A DNA stretch of 33,032 nt from Pseudonocardia lacus (GCF_018531445.1 NZ_JAHDTH010000081.1:1-33032), one strand, 5' to 3'; numbered from the stretch's first letter, positions 26,177 through 33,032 are shown. Program-made: numbers and translations. Notes: generated from the sequence alone by a model not told the origin.

Positions 26177-26196
26177 CGTTCAGGCAACTTTGAACG
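26177..26196. promoter_or_regulatory. Second inverted repeat in the MFS/ArsR intergenic region
   Basis: CGTTCA-N8-TGAACG lies just upstream of TAGCGT (26201-26206), the candidate -10 of the ArsR-type gene. It may be an autoregulatory site, but its sequence differs from the TCACAATT repeat, so another regulator is equally possible. Confidence 0.45.
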
Positions 26197-26200
26197 GTGG

Positions 26201-26206
26201 TAGCGT
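26201..26206 (+). promoter_or_regulatory. Candidate -10 box of leaderless ArsR-type gene
   Basis: TAGCGT is followed by GGGGTC and then the GTG start at 26213, a 6-nt gap. The GGGG could be read as a weak ribosome-binding site but is too close to the start codon. Confidence 0.4.
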
Positions 26207-26212
26207 GGGGTC

Positions 26213-26935
26213 GTGGCGGGCTGGACGGACCTCGACGAACCGGTGCTCGCCTCGGCGACCGCACTGGCCGCCGAACTGGCCGACCCGATCCGGCTCACCA
26301 CGCTGCAACTGCTGGCCGCGGAAGGCCCGCACACGATGAGCAGGCTGGTCGCCGCCCTGGAGGTCAGCGCCCCCCGGCTGGGCAACCACCTGGCCCGACT
26401 GCGCGCCGCCGGCCTGGTCGACGTCGAGCACGCCGGCCGCCACGCCATCTACCGCATCGCCCGCCCCGGCCTGGCCGACGTGCTCGCCGCACTGTCGCGC
26501 TACGCCGGCGACGCCCTGCCGACCGCGCGCCCCGGCCGCGAGGTCACCCCCGACGACATCGCGCACACCTGCTACGACCACGCCGCAGGCCGGCTCGGCG
26601 TCGCGCTGCTGGGGCACCTCGTCGAGCGTGGCGCGCTGACCGCACCCGACGGGCGCGGGGAGGAGTTGCGGCTCGGTCCGGACGCTGAGGCGCTGGTCGC
26701 GCTCGGGGTCGACCCGGGGGAGGTGGACGCGAGCCGGCGGAAGCCGGCCACCGCGTGCCTGGACCGCATCCACCGGCTCCCGCACCTGGGTGGCGCGCTG
26801 GGGGCACGGGTGCTCGACCGCCTGGTCGAGCAGGGGCTGCTGGTCCGCGAGGAGGGCACCCGCGTGCTGGTCGTCACCGCGGCGGGCTGGCGCGACCTGC
26901 CGCGGATGGTGCCGGGTTTCTCGCCGCGGGCTTGA
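26213..26935 (+). CDS. ArsR-type winged-helix regulator with C-terminal extension
   Basis: The 240-residue protein has an N-terminal winged helix (about residues 15-85; ADPIRLTTLQLLAAEGPHTMSRLVAALEVSAPRLGNHLARLRAAGLVDVE) and a longer-than-usual C-terminus containing RKPATACLDRIHRLPHLGGALGARVLDRLVEQGLL, which looks like a second winged-helix-like unit. ArsR proteins with this C-terminal block are frequent in actinobacteria; a single Cys is conserved-looking but the metal-site cysteines of classical ArsR are absent, so a small-molecule ligand is more likely than arsenic. It is divergent from an MFS exporter. The GTG start lies 6 nt after TAGCGT. Confidence 0.88.
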   Translation: MAGWTDLDEPVLASATALAAELADPIRLTTLQLLAAEGPHTMSRLVAALEVSAPRLGNHLARLRAAGLVDVEHAGRHAIYRIARPGLADVLAALSRYAGDALPTARPGREVTPDDIAHTCYDHAAGRLGVALLGHLVERGALTAPDGRGEELRLGPDAEALVALGVDPGEVDASRRKPATACLDRIHRLPHLGGALGARVLDRLVEQGLLVREEGTRVLVVTAAGWRDLPRMVPGFSPRA

Positions 26936-26969
26936 CCCTCACGTCGCGTGAGGCCCGAAGGTGGGGTCC

Positions 26970-27506
26970 GTGAGTGACTACTACGACGCGTTCGAGATGA
27001 GTCCCGTGCCCGACCCCGGCCCGGACGCGGTGGCCCCGCAGCCCTACCGCGGCATCTACGCGATGCCCGCGTTCGTGACGATCCCCACGGCCGACCTGGC
27101 CGCGTCGGCGGAGTTCTGGACCCGCGGGTTGGGGTTCATCGAGCTGTTCGCCGTCCCCGGCGCGGTCGTGCACCTGCGCCGGTGGGCGTTCCAGGACGTG
27201 CTGCTGGTCTCCGCGACCGACGTCATGGCGCAACCGCCCGCGATGACCTGCACGTTCGCCTTCGTGCTCGACCAGCTCGACCCCGTGGTCGAGGCGTGCC
27301 GCGAGCTGCGGCCGGACTCGGTCGACGGCCCGCGCGACACCCCGTGGAACACCCGCGACGTGGAGGTGACGACCCCGGAGAACGCCCGGATCGTGCTCAC
27401 CGCGGCGAAGCAGTTCGATCCGGACAGTCAGGTGGCGCGCGACTTCGCCGCCGTCGGGATCAAGGCGCCCGGCGCGGGTGTCGGCCACGATGCGGGGCAT
27501 GGCTGA
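26970..27506 (+). CDS. VOC-family (glyoxalase/bleomycin-resistance fold) protein
   Basis: The 178-residue protein contains one VOC domain (about residues 30-150), with MPAFVTIPTADLAASAEFWTRGLGFIELF as the first beta-alpha-beta-beta unit and AFVLDQLDPVVEACRELR in the second half. VOC members include glyoxalases, extradiol dioxygenases and drug-binding resistance proteins; the metal ligands needed for catalysis are not clearly all present, so binding/sequestration is plausible. GTG at 26970 is preferred over GTG at 26961 because AAGGTGGGG precedes it at a usual distance. It overlaps the MerR-type gene by 8 bp, so the two are co-expressed. Confidence 0.8.
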   Translation: MSDYYDAFEMSPVPDPGPDAVAPQPYRGIYAMPAFVTIPTADLAASAEFWTRGLGFIELFAVPGAVVHLRRWAFQDVLLVSATDVMAQPPAMTCTFAFVLDQLDPVVEACRELRPDSVDGPRDTPWNTRDVEVTTPENARIVLTAAKQFDPDSQVARDFAAVGIKAPGAGVGHDAGHG

Positions 27507-28329
27507 TTCCGATGCCACCGACGCCGTGGACGACGCCGACGCCGTCGACGGCCTGACCGTCGGGCAGGTCTCGTCCCGAGTGGGCGTGACCGTCCGTGCG
27601 CTGCACCACTGGGACGAGGTCGGGCTGGCCCGGCCGTCGCGGCGCACCGCGGCCGGGTACCGGCTCTACACCGCCGCCGACCTCGAACGCCTGCACCGCG
27701 TCGTCGTCTACCGCGAACTCGGTCTGGGCCTGGACGAGATCCGGGCGGTGCTGGACGACCGGGCGGCGGACGTGCCCGAGGCGCTGCGCGCACAGCGCGA
27801 CCAGGTCGCGGACCGGGTCGAGCGCCTGCGGCGGCTCGGGGCCGGGCTGGACCGGATGATCGAGGCCCACGAGCGCGGCCTGCTGCTGAGCGCGCAGCAG
27901 CAGGCCGCGCTCTTCGGCAGCGACTGGGACCCGGACGAGCACGCCCGGGCCCGCGAGCGCTACGGGGACACGCCGCAGTGGCGGCAGTACGCCGAGCGCT
28001 CCGCCGCGCGTGGTCCGGAGGAATGGCGGGCCGTCGCCGAGTCCGTCGCCGAACTCGACCGCGCGCTCGCCGACGCGATGGACGCCGGCGTCGCGCCCGG
28101 CAGCCCCGAGGCCGACCGGCTCGTCGAGCGGCACCGCGAGGTCTTCGCCTCCTACTTCCCCCTCACCCGGCAGATGCAGGTCTGCGTGGGGCGCCGGTAC
28201 GAGGCCGATCCGGGTTTCGCCGCCCACTACGACGGCATCCGTGCCGGGCTGGCTACGTGGTTCCGCCGGATCGTCGACGCCAGCGCGCGCAACCACGGCA
28301 TCGACCCCGACACCGCGACCTGGCGGTAG
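27499..28329 (+). CDS. MerR-family regulator with TipAS-like ligand domain
   Basis: The 276-residue protein has an N-terminal MerR winged helix (about residues 18-85; LTVGQVSSRVGVTVRALHHWDEVGLARPSRRTAAGYRLYTAADLERLHRV), a coiled coil (about 90-125), and a C-terminal helical domain (about 135-276) with HREVFASYFPLTRQMQVCVGRRYEADPGFAAHYD, matching the TipAS drug-binding globin-like domain known from Streptomyces TipA, which binds thiopeptide antibiotics. It probably senses a large hydrophobic compound and activates transcription. ATG at 27499 has GCGGGG upstream; earlier in-frame GTG/ATG codons would increase overlap with the VOC gene. Target genes are unknown; autoregulation of the VOC-merR pair is a reasonable guess. 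Confidence 0.9.
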   Translation: MADSDATDAVDDADAVDGLTVGQVSSRVGVTVRALHHWDEVGLARPSRRTAAGYRLYTAADLERLHRVVVYRELGLGLDEIRAVLDDRAADVPEALRAQRDQVADRVERLRRLGAGLDRMIEAHERGLLLSAQQQAALFGSDWDPDEHARARERYGDTPQWRQYAERSAARGPEEWRAVAESVAELDRALADAMDAGVAPGSPEADRLVERHREVFASYFPLTRQMQVCVGRRYEADPGFAAHYDGIRAGLATWFRRIVDASARNHGIDPDTATWR

Positions 28330-28352
28330 CGCGCGGCCGGTCCGGTGACCGG

Positions 28353-29138
28353 TCAGTCGCCGAACCAGCCCATCCGGCGGCTGATCTCGCCCGCGCCGGC
28401 CACCAGTTCGTCGATCCGGTCGAGGAGCAGTTCGGGGGTCAGGCGGTAGGACGGTCCGCTCAGGCTGAGCGCGGCGACCACCCGGCCGGAGCGGTCCACG
28501 ACGGGGGCGGCGGCCGCGTTGAGGCCGAGTTCGTACTCCTCGCAGGCGATGGCGTAGCCGCGCAGGCCGACTTCTTCGATCTCGCGCGCGAGCGCCTCGG
28601 CGGAGAGGGTGTGCGGCGTGACCGGTTCGGTGTCGCTCGCGGCGAGCACTGCGGCCCGCTGGGTGGGCGGCAGTCCGGCCAGCAGGACCTTGCCGCTCGA
28701 CGTGCAGTGCAGCGGGGTCAGCCGGCCGACCCAGTTGCGGGTGGCGACCGTGGAGGGGCCGAGGGCCTGGTCGACGTTGACCGCGTAGTGCTCCTGCAGG
28801 ATCGCCAGGTTGATCGTCTCGCCGAACTCGTCGGCGAGCCTGCGGCACACCTCGCGGCCCTGGCGGGTGATGTCGAGCCGGTCGGAGACCGCGCCGGCCA
28901 GCGGGATCAGGCCGAAGCCGAGGCGGTACTTGCCGCGCTCGCCGGTCTGCTCGACCAGGCCGCGGCCCTCCAGGGCGCCGAGCAGGCGAAACGCCGTCGA
29001 CTTGTGCACGTCGATCTCGGCGGCGACGTCGCTGACGCCCACTTCGCCGCGTCGGGCGAGGATCTCCAGCACCGAGATCGCCCGGTCCACCGACTGGACA
29101 CCCCCGTCCCGGCTGCCCGGTCCGCTCTTGTTGCCCAT
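28353..29138 (-). CDS. IclR-family transcriptional regulator
   Basis: The 261-residue protein has the IclR winged helix (about residues 14-75; SVDRAISVLEILARRGEVGVSDVAAEIDVHKSTAFRLLGALEGRGLVEQ) and the GAF-like effector domain (about 85-255; HCTSSGKVLLAGLP, GYAIACEEYELGLNAAAAPV). It is divergent from the betB-like gene with 54 bp between, so it most likely controls the betB-betA-like pair, perhaps in response to choline or a betaine. The ATG has no Shine-Dalgarno but TATAGT lies 6 nt upstream, suggesting a leaderless transcript. Confidence 0.93.
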   Translation of the reverse strand: MGNKSGPGSRDGGVQSVDRAISVLEILARRGEVGVSDVAAEIDVHKSTAFRLLGALEGRGLVEQTGERGKYRLGFGLIPLAGAVSDRLDITRQGREVCRRLADEFGETINLAILQEHYAVNVDQALGPSTVATRNWVGRLTPLHCTSSGKVLLAGLPPTQRAAVLAASDTEPVTPHTLSAEALAREIEEVGLRGYAIACEEYELGLNAAAAPVVDRSGRVVAALSLSGPSYRLTPELLLDRIDELVAGAGEISRRMGWFGD

Positions 29139-29144
29139 GGCGAA

Positions 29145-29150
29145 ACTATA
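29145..29150 (-). promoter_or_regulatory. Candidate -10 box of leaderless iclR-type gene
   Basis: TATAGT on the minus strand ends 6 nt before the ATG at 29138. The surrounding 54-bp divergent space contains two similar runs, GCGAAAC (29139 on, plus-strand sense slightly offset) and GCAAAAC, which could be half-sites for the IclR protein; the symmetry is poor. Confidence 0.5.
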
Positions 29151-29192
29151 TGCGGCAAAACGAACACCAGCGCTTGACGTGGGCGGGGCAGG

Positions 29193-30680
29193 GTGCACGA
29201 TCTCCTCGTGCCCAGCCTCTACATCGACGGAGCGTGGACCTCGGGATCCGGGGGCGTCGCGGATGTCCTCAACCCGTTCGACGGCAGCGTCGTCGAGACC
29301 ATCGACCAGGCGGGAACCGACGACGTCGAGCGCGCGGTGGCGGCCGCCCGCGCCGCCTTCGACTCGGGCCCGTGGCGCACCAGCACCGTCGCCGAGCGCA
29401 GCGCGCTGCTGCACCGCGTGGCCGACCTGCTCCAGCGCGACAAGGAGCGCATCGCCCGCACCGAGACCCTGGACACCGGCAAGACGCTGCGGGAGAGCCG
29501 CATCGACGTCGACGACGTCACGGCCGTCTTCCGCTACTACGCCGACCTCGTGGCCGCGCAGTCGGCCGGGCGGCTGGTCGACACCGGGCAGCCCGCCGTC
29601 GTGTCCCGGGTCGTGCACGAGCCGGTCGGCGTCTGCGCGCTGATCACGCCGTGGAACTACCCGTTGCTGCAGCTGTCCTGGAAGGTCGCGCCCGCGCTGG
29701 CCGCCGGCAACACCTGCGTCATCAAGCCCAGCGAGGTCACCCCGCTGACCAGCGTGCAGCTGGTCGAGCTGGTGGCCGAGGCGGGCGCCCCGGCGGGGGT
29801 GGTCAACATCCTGCTGGGCGACGGGCCCACCGTGGGCGCCCCGCTCACCGCGCACGACGACGTCGACATGGTCAGCTTCACCGGTGGCCTGACGACCGGG
29901 CAGTCGATCATCCGGGCGTCCGCGGCCACCGTGAAGCGGGTCGCGGTCGAGCTGGGCGGCAAGAACCCCAACATCGTCTTCGCCGACGCCGACCTGGACG
30001 CCGCCGTCGACGGCTCGCTGACCGCGGTCTTCCTGCACTCCGGCCAGGTCTGCTCGGCCGGCGCCCGGCTGATCGTGCACACCTCGCTGCACGACGACTT
30101 CGTCGCCGAACTGGCCCGCCGCGCCGAGCTGATCCGGCTGGGCGACGGCCTGTCCGACGACGCCGAGGTCGGGCCGCTGGTGTCGGCGGCGCACCTGGCC
30201 AAGGTCGAGGCCTACGTCGAGTCGGCGAAGGCCGAGGGCGCCACCCTCGTCACCGGCGGCGCCCGGCCCGACGACCCGGCGCTGGCCAAGGGCTTCTTCT
30301 ACCGGCCGACGATCTTCACCGACGTCCGCCGGGACATGCGGGTCGTCCGCGAGGAGACCTTCGGCCCGATCCTGACCGTCGAGCGCTTCGAGACCGAGGC
30401 CGAGGCGATCGAGCTGGGCAACGACACCGAGTACGGGCTGTCGGGCGGGCTGTGGACCGCCGACGCCGGTCGGGCCGAGCGGGTGTCGGCCGCGCTGCGC
30501 CACGGCACCGTGTGGATCAACGACTTCGGGCCCTACGTCCCGGGGGCCGAGTGGGGAGGGTTGAAGCGCTCCGGCAACGGCCGCGAGCTCGGCCCGACCG
30601 GCCTCGCCGAGTACCAGGAGCACAAGCACATCTGGCACAACACCGCGCCGGCCGCGATGCGGTGGTTCCGAGGGGAGTAG
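29193..30680 (+). CDS. betB: Betaine-aldehyde-dehydrogenase-like NAD-dependent aldehyde dehydrogenase
   Basis: The 495-residue enzyme is a full-length ALDH-superfamily member. Visible landmarks are ITPWNYPLLQLSWKVAPALAAGNT (NAD site start), KPSEVTP, SFTGG, the general base Glu253 (VELGGKNPNIV), the nucleophile Cys287 (SGQVCSAGARL) and ETFGPILTV. The Cys287 context and the pairing with a GMC oxidoreductase fit betaine aldehyde dehydrogenase, which makes glycine betaine; other aldehydes cannot be excluded. The start is GTG at 29193; a second in-frame GTG (29208) has no Shine-Dalgarno. It is followed 6 bp later by the GMC gene and is divergent from an IclR regulator. Confidence 0.88.
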   Translation: MHDLLVPSLYIDGAWTSGSGGVADVLNPFDGSVVETIDQAGTDDVERAVAAARAAFDSGPWRTSTVAERSALLHRVADLLQRDKERIARTETLDTGKTLRESRIDVDDVTAVFRYYADLVAAQSAGRLVDTGQPAVVSRVVHEPVGVCALITPWNYPLLQLSWKVAPALAAGNTCVIKPSEVTPLTSVQLVELVAEAGAPAGVVNILLGDGPTVGAPLTAHDDVDMVSFTGGLTTGQSIIRASAATVKRVAVELGGKNPNIVFADADLDAAVDGSLTAVFLHSGQVCSAGARLIVHTSLHDDFVAELARRAELIRLGDGLSDDAEVGPLVSAAHLAKVEAYVESAKAEGATLVTGGARPDDPALAKGFFYRPTIFTDVRRDMRVVREETFGPILTVERFETEAEAIELGNDTEYGLSGGLWTADAGRAERVSAALRHGTVWINDFGPYVPGAEWGGLKRSGNGRELGPTGLAEYQEHKHIWHNTAPAAMRWFRGE

Positions 30681-30686
30681 GTGCTG

Positions 30687-32228
30687 GTGAGCGAGTTCGA
30701 CTTCGTGGTGGTCGGCGGCGGGTCGTCCGGGTGCGCGCTGGCGGCGCGGCTGTCCGAGGACCCGTCGGTGACGGTGTGCCTGCTGGAGGCCGGCCCGACC
30801 GACGTGGACAACCCGGCGATCCTGCGGCTGACCGACTGGATGGCGCTGCTCGACTCCGGCTTCGACTGGGACTACCTGGTCGAGCCGCAGGAGAACGGCA
30901 ACTCCTTCCTGCGCCACGCCCGGGCCAAGGTGCTGGGCGGCTGCTCCTCGCACAACTCGTGCATCGCGTTCTGGACGCCGCGCGAGGACCTCGACGAGTG
31001 GGCCGCGATGGGCAACACCGGGTGGAGCGCCGAGGAGTGCTGGCCGCTGATCCGGCGCCTGGAGACCAACGACGGCCCGTGGGACGGGCACGGCCGCTCC
31101 GGCCCGGTGAACCTCATGCAGGTGCCCGCGGACGACCCGTGCGGCGTCGCGGTGCTGGAGGCCGCGGCCGCCGTCGGGCTGCCCACGGTGCGGTTCAACG
31201 AGGGCGAGACGGTCCGCGAGGGCGCCGGGTTCTTCCAGATCAACCGGCTGGCCGACGGCACGCGGGCGTCGTCGTCGGTGAGCTACCTGCACCCGGTCAT
31301 GGGCAGCCGGCCCAACCTGGAGGTGATCACCGGGGCGTGGGCGTCGAAGGTGCTCTTCGACGGCGGGCGCGCCACCGGCGTGGAGTACCAGCAGGACATC
31401 GGCCCCGGCCGGCGCACCGTCACGGCCCGCCGCGAGGTGGTGCTGTCGGCCGGCGCCATCGACACCCCGAAGCTGCTCATGCTCTCCGGGATCGGCCCGG
31501 CCGAGCACCTGCGCGAGTTCGGCATCGACGTGCTGGTCGACGCGCCGGGCGTGGGATCGAACCTGGACGACCACGTCGAGGGCCTGGTCATGTGGGACGC
31601 GGCCCGGCCGATGGTGGAGAAGTCCACGCAGTGGTGGGAGATCGGGCTGTTCACCCGCACCCGGCCCGGCCTGGACCGGCCCGACCTGATGATGCACTAC
31701 GGCTCGGTGCCGTTCGACCTGAACACGGTGCGCTGGGGCTACCCGACCACCGACAACGGCTTCTGCCTGACCCCGAACGTCACGCGCGGCCGGTCGCGCG
31801 GCACGGTGCGGCTGCGCTCGCGCGACTTCCGCGACCGCGCGCGCGTCGACCCCCGGTACTTCACCGACCCCGAGGGCCACGACATGGCGGTGATGACGGC
31901 CGGGATCCGGCTGGCCCGCCGGATCGCCGAGCAGCCCGCGCTGCGCGAGTGGGTGGCCGCCGAGCTGGCCCCGGGCCCGGACGCGGTCACCGACGACGAC
32001 CTGGCCGACTACATCCGCAAGACCCACAACACCGTCTACCACCCGGCGAGCACGGCGCGGATGGGCCCGGACGGCGACCCGGGGGCCGTGGTCGACCCGC
32101 AGCTGCGGGTGCGCGGGGTCGACGGGCTGCGGGTGGCGGACGCCTCGATCCTGCCGTTCCTGCCCGCGATCAACCCGAACATCACCTGCATGATGATCGG
32201 GGAGAAGGCGTCCGACCTGCTGCGATGA
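30687..32228 (+). CDS. betA: Choline-dehydrogenase-like GMC oxidoreductase
   Basis: The 513-residue flavoprotein starts with FDFVVVGGGSSG (FAD motif at 10-15) and contains KVLGGCSSHN, the first GMC signature, and VLSAGAIDTPKLLMLSGIGP, the second. Active-site candidates are His452 (TVYHPASTARMG) and Asn496/Asn498 (INPNITCM). It oxidises an alcohol to an aldehyde; next to a betB-like gene, choline to betaine aldehyde is the best inference. It is somewhat shorter than Escherichia coli BetA (about 556), and GMC enzymes for other alcohols look similar, so substrate certainty is moderate. GTG at 30687 is preferred because AGGGGAG lies 9 nt upstream; GTG at 30681 is too close to it. Confidence 0.88.
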   Translation: MSEFDFVVVGGGSSGCALAARLSEDPSVTVCLLEAGPTDVDNPAILRLTDWMALLDSGFDWDYLVEPQENGNSFLRHARAKVLGGCSSHNSCIAFWTPREDLDEWAAMGNTGWSAEECWPLIRRLETNDGPWDGHGRSGPVNLMQVPADDPCGVAVLEAAAAVGLPTVRFNEGETVREGAGFFQINRLADGTRASSSVSYLHPVMGSRPNLEVITGAWASKVLFDGGRATGVEYQQDIGPGRRTVTARREVVLSAGAIDTPKLLMLSGIGPAEHLREFGIDVLVDAPGVGSNLDDHVEGLVMWDAARPMVEKSTQWWEIGLFTRTRPGLDRPDLMMHYGSVPFDLNTVRWGYPTTDNGFCLTPNVTRGRSRGTVRLRSRDFRDRARVDPRYFTDPEGHDMAVMTAGIRLARRIAEQPALREWVAAELAPGPDAVTDDDLADYIRKTHNTVYHPASTARMGPDGDPGAVVDPQLRVRGVDGLRVADASILPFLPAINPNITCMMIGEKASDLLR

Positions 32229-32233
32229 CGGAT

Positions 32234-32253
32234 TTGCCGGACATGTCCGACAA
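32234..32253. repeat. Palindrome after the betA-like gene
   Basis: TTGCCGGACATGTCCGACAA contains the perfect 12-bp palindrome CGGACATGTCCG (32238-32249), extended by TTG/CAA with one mismatch. It begins 5 bp after the stop codon. It could be a protein-binding site for the next gene or a weak termination hairpin. Confidence 0.5.
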
Positions 32254-32355
32254 CTCGTTCCGGCTTGGCAGCGATCGGCGTGAACCCGCCTCGCGCGGCT
32301 CGCGGAGCGGGCCCCTGGGGCGGTGGGACCCGCGTCACCGTGCGGACAATGCCCC

Positions 32356-32808
32356 GTGCTGTTCGCGCGTCGGTGGGGTGCTCCGCGCCTCCATTACAAG
32401 ATTGCGAAAAACGGCAAGTCATTGACGACTTGGACGCCGCTGCACAAGGGCAGCGGCGGGGAATTCGTCCTCGACGGGATCTCCTACCGGATCGACCGGC
32501 TGGAAACCGGCGCCGACGCGGTCCTGTCCGTCGTCGACGGCCCGTCGGTGGCGGTGGCCGAGGGGCTGGGGCGCACGCCGTGGGCGGTCCGGACCCACGA
32601 CCGGTTCTACACCTTCGACCGCACCATCGACCGCTGGACCGAGCAGCAGCTGGTCGTGCGCGGGCGATCGGTGGGCGCCGTGCGCCAGGCCGGGCGGTCC
32701 GGTCGGCACGCCGCGGCCGAGCTGCCCGATGTGCCCGACCCGGTCGCGGTGTTCGTGATGGCGCTGGTGCTCGACATGTGGCGCGAGCACGAACGCCGCG
32801 CGCGCTGA
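32356..32808 (+). CDS. Hypothetical protein, possibly Tubby/LURP-one-like fold
   Basis: I do not recognise this 150-residue protein with certainty. It opens LFARRWGAPRLHYKIAKNGKSL, continues with short alternating strands (GEFVLDGISYRIDRL, AVLSVVDGPSVAVAEG, FYTFDRTIDRW, QLVVRGRSVGAVRQ) and ends with a hydrophobic helix (VPDPVAVFVMALVLDMW) before a charged tail. Many short strands around a C-terminal hydrophobic helix recall Tubby-like/LURP-one and scramblase-related proteins, but that is only a structural guess. GTG at 32356 is the most likely start. The first part (32390-32425) is noticeably A-rich for this genome. It is not clearly linked to the betA-like gene (127-bp gap). Confidence 0.7.
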   Translation: MLFARRWGAPRLHYKIAKNGKSLTTWTPLHKGSGGEFVLDGISYRIDRLETGADAVLSVVDGPSVAVAEGLGRTPWAVRTHDRFYTFDRTIDRWTEQQLVVRGRSVGAVRQAGRSGRHAAAELPDVPDPVAVFVMALVLDMWREHERRAR

Positions 32809-32825
32809 CCCCCCGCGCGGGCTGC

Positions 32826-32844
32826 CAGGACGCGGGCCGTCCTG
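32826..32844. terminator. Hairpin between convergent genes (weak terminator candidate)
   Basis: CAGGAC-N7-GTCCTG forms a 6-bp stem 17 bp after the hypothetical gene's stop and before the stop of the convergent partial gene. No T-run follows on either strand, so intrinsic termination is uncertain. Confidence 0.35.
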
Positions 32845-32876
32845 CCGGGCCCGGTGGCGGTGTCACAGTGGCGGTG

Positions 32877-33032
32877 TCACGGCTGCGCCGGCGCGGCAGA
32901 ACGACGCGACCGCCGCCCGGCGGGACGTTCGAGCAGCTCGGCGGGGTCCTCGACGGTGCCCCGCCGGTGCTCGGCGGCGAACGCCTCCGCGCCCATCACC
33001 GCCGTGGCCGCGGCGGTGACGCGGTCGACGTC
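32877..33032 (-). CDS. 3' part of an unidentified gene (runs off window)
   Basis: Reading leftward from the window edge gives 51 codons ending in TGA, beginning DVDRVTAAATAVMGAEAF and ending in an Arg/Ala/Pro-rich tail (RRSRRSAAPAQP). The composition and third-position GC fit real coding sequence and no other frame is better. The family is not recognisable; the first half looks like an amphipathic helix and the last ~15 residues like a disordered C-terminus. The gene's start lies beyond 33032. Confidence 0.55.
   Translation of the reverse strand, partial: DVDRVTAAATAVMGAEAFAAEHRRGTVEDPAELLERPAGRRSRRSAAPAQP

Noticed and set aside
29174..29179. TTGACG as a -35 box for the betB-like gene
   Set aside because: It is only 13 bp before the GTG, leaving no room for a -10 box and transcription start.

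Overview
The window is a very GC-rich chromosomal stretch from an actinomycete. Strong G/C bias at third codon positions, frequent GTG starts, GTGA/ATGA stop-start overlaps and a MenJ-like menaquinone reductase all fit Actinobacteria, most likely Pseudonocardia or another Pseudonocardiales member. That assignment is inference from gene content and style. I saw no rRNA, tRNA, CRISPR array, transposase, integrase or phage gene.

Layout, left to right. (1) The last 10 codons of an unidentified gene. (2) A leftward copper block (202-5554): CsoR repressor with a palindromic operator, a short upstream ORF coupled to a CopZ-like chaperone, a CopA P1B-type ATPase, then a membrane-anchored cell-wall-hydrolase-like protein and an MFS exporter. 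(3) Leftward metabolic genes: a membrane-anchored sulfite-oxidase-family molybdoenzyme, a MenJ-like reductase and an acyl-CoA dehydrogenase, the last divergent from a TetR regulator. (4) A gap of about 360 bp, then leftward ilvA, a Gfo/Idh/MocA oxidoreductase and a UBP zinc-finger protein. (5) A rightward set (13776-17638): FAD monooxygenase, unusual MBL-fold protein, and a second class-A flavin hydroxylase, probably for oxidation of an unidentified aromatic compound. A convergent TetR follows. (6) A LacI regulator divergent from an MFS transporter, with a perfect 18-bp palindrome between them. (7) A tightly overlapped operon: Rieske ferredoxin, dimethylglycine-dehydrogenase-like FAD/folate enzyme, Rieske oxygenase alpha subunit. 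(8) An MFS exporter with a divergent ArsR-type regulator and a perfect operator-like inverted repeat, then a VOC protein overlapping a TipA-like MerR regulator. (9) An IclR regulator divergent from a betaine-aldehyde-dehydrogenase-like gene and a choline-dehydrogenase-like GMC oxidoreductase. (10) A small unknown protein and the 3' end of another unknown gene.

Regions 7 and 9 together can encode a plausible route from choline through betaine aldehyde and glycine betaine to dimethylglycine and sarcosine. The substrate is inferred from family and context only.

The most distinctive non-coding signals are: two inverted copies of a 65-nt palindromic element that share the same stem mismatch; a separate perfect 24-bp-stem hairpin; a 25-codon upstream ORF overlapping copZ; and a repeated pattern in which five stand-alone regulator genes have a TAnnnT box 6-7 nt before the start codon and no obvious Shine-Dalgarno, suggesting leaderless mRNAs. 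I did not identify a clearly new multi-gene system.
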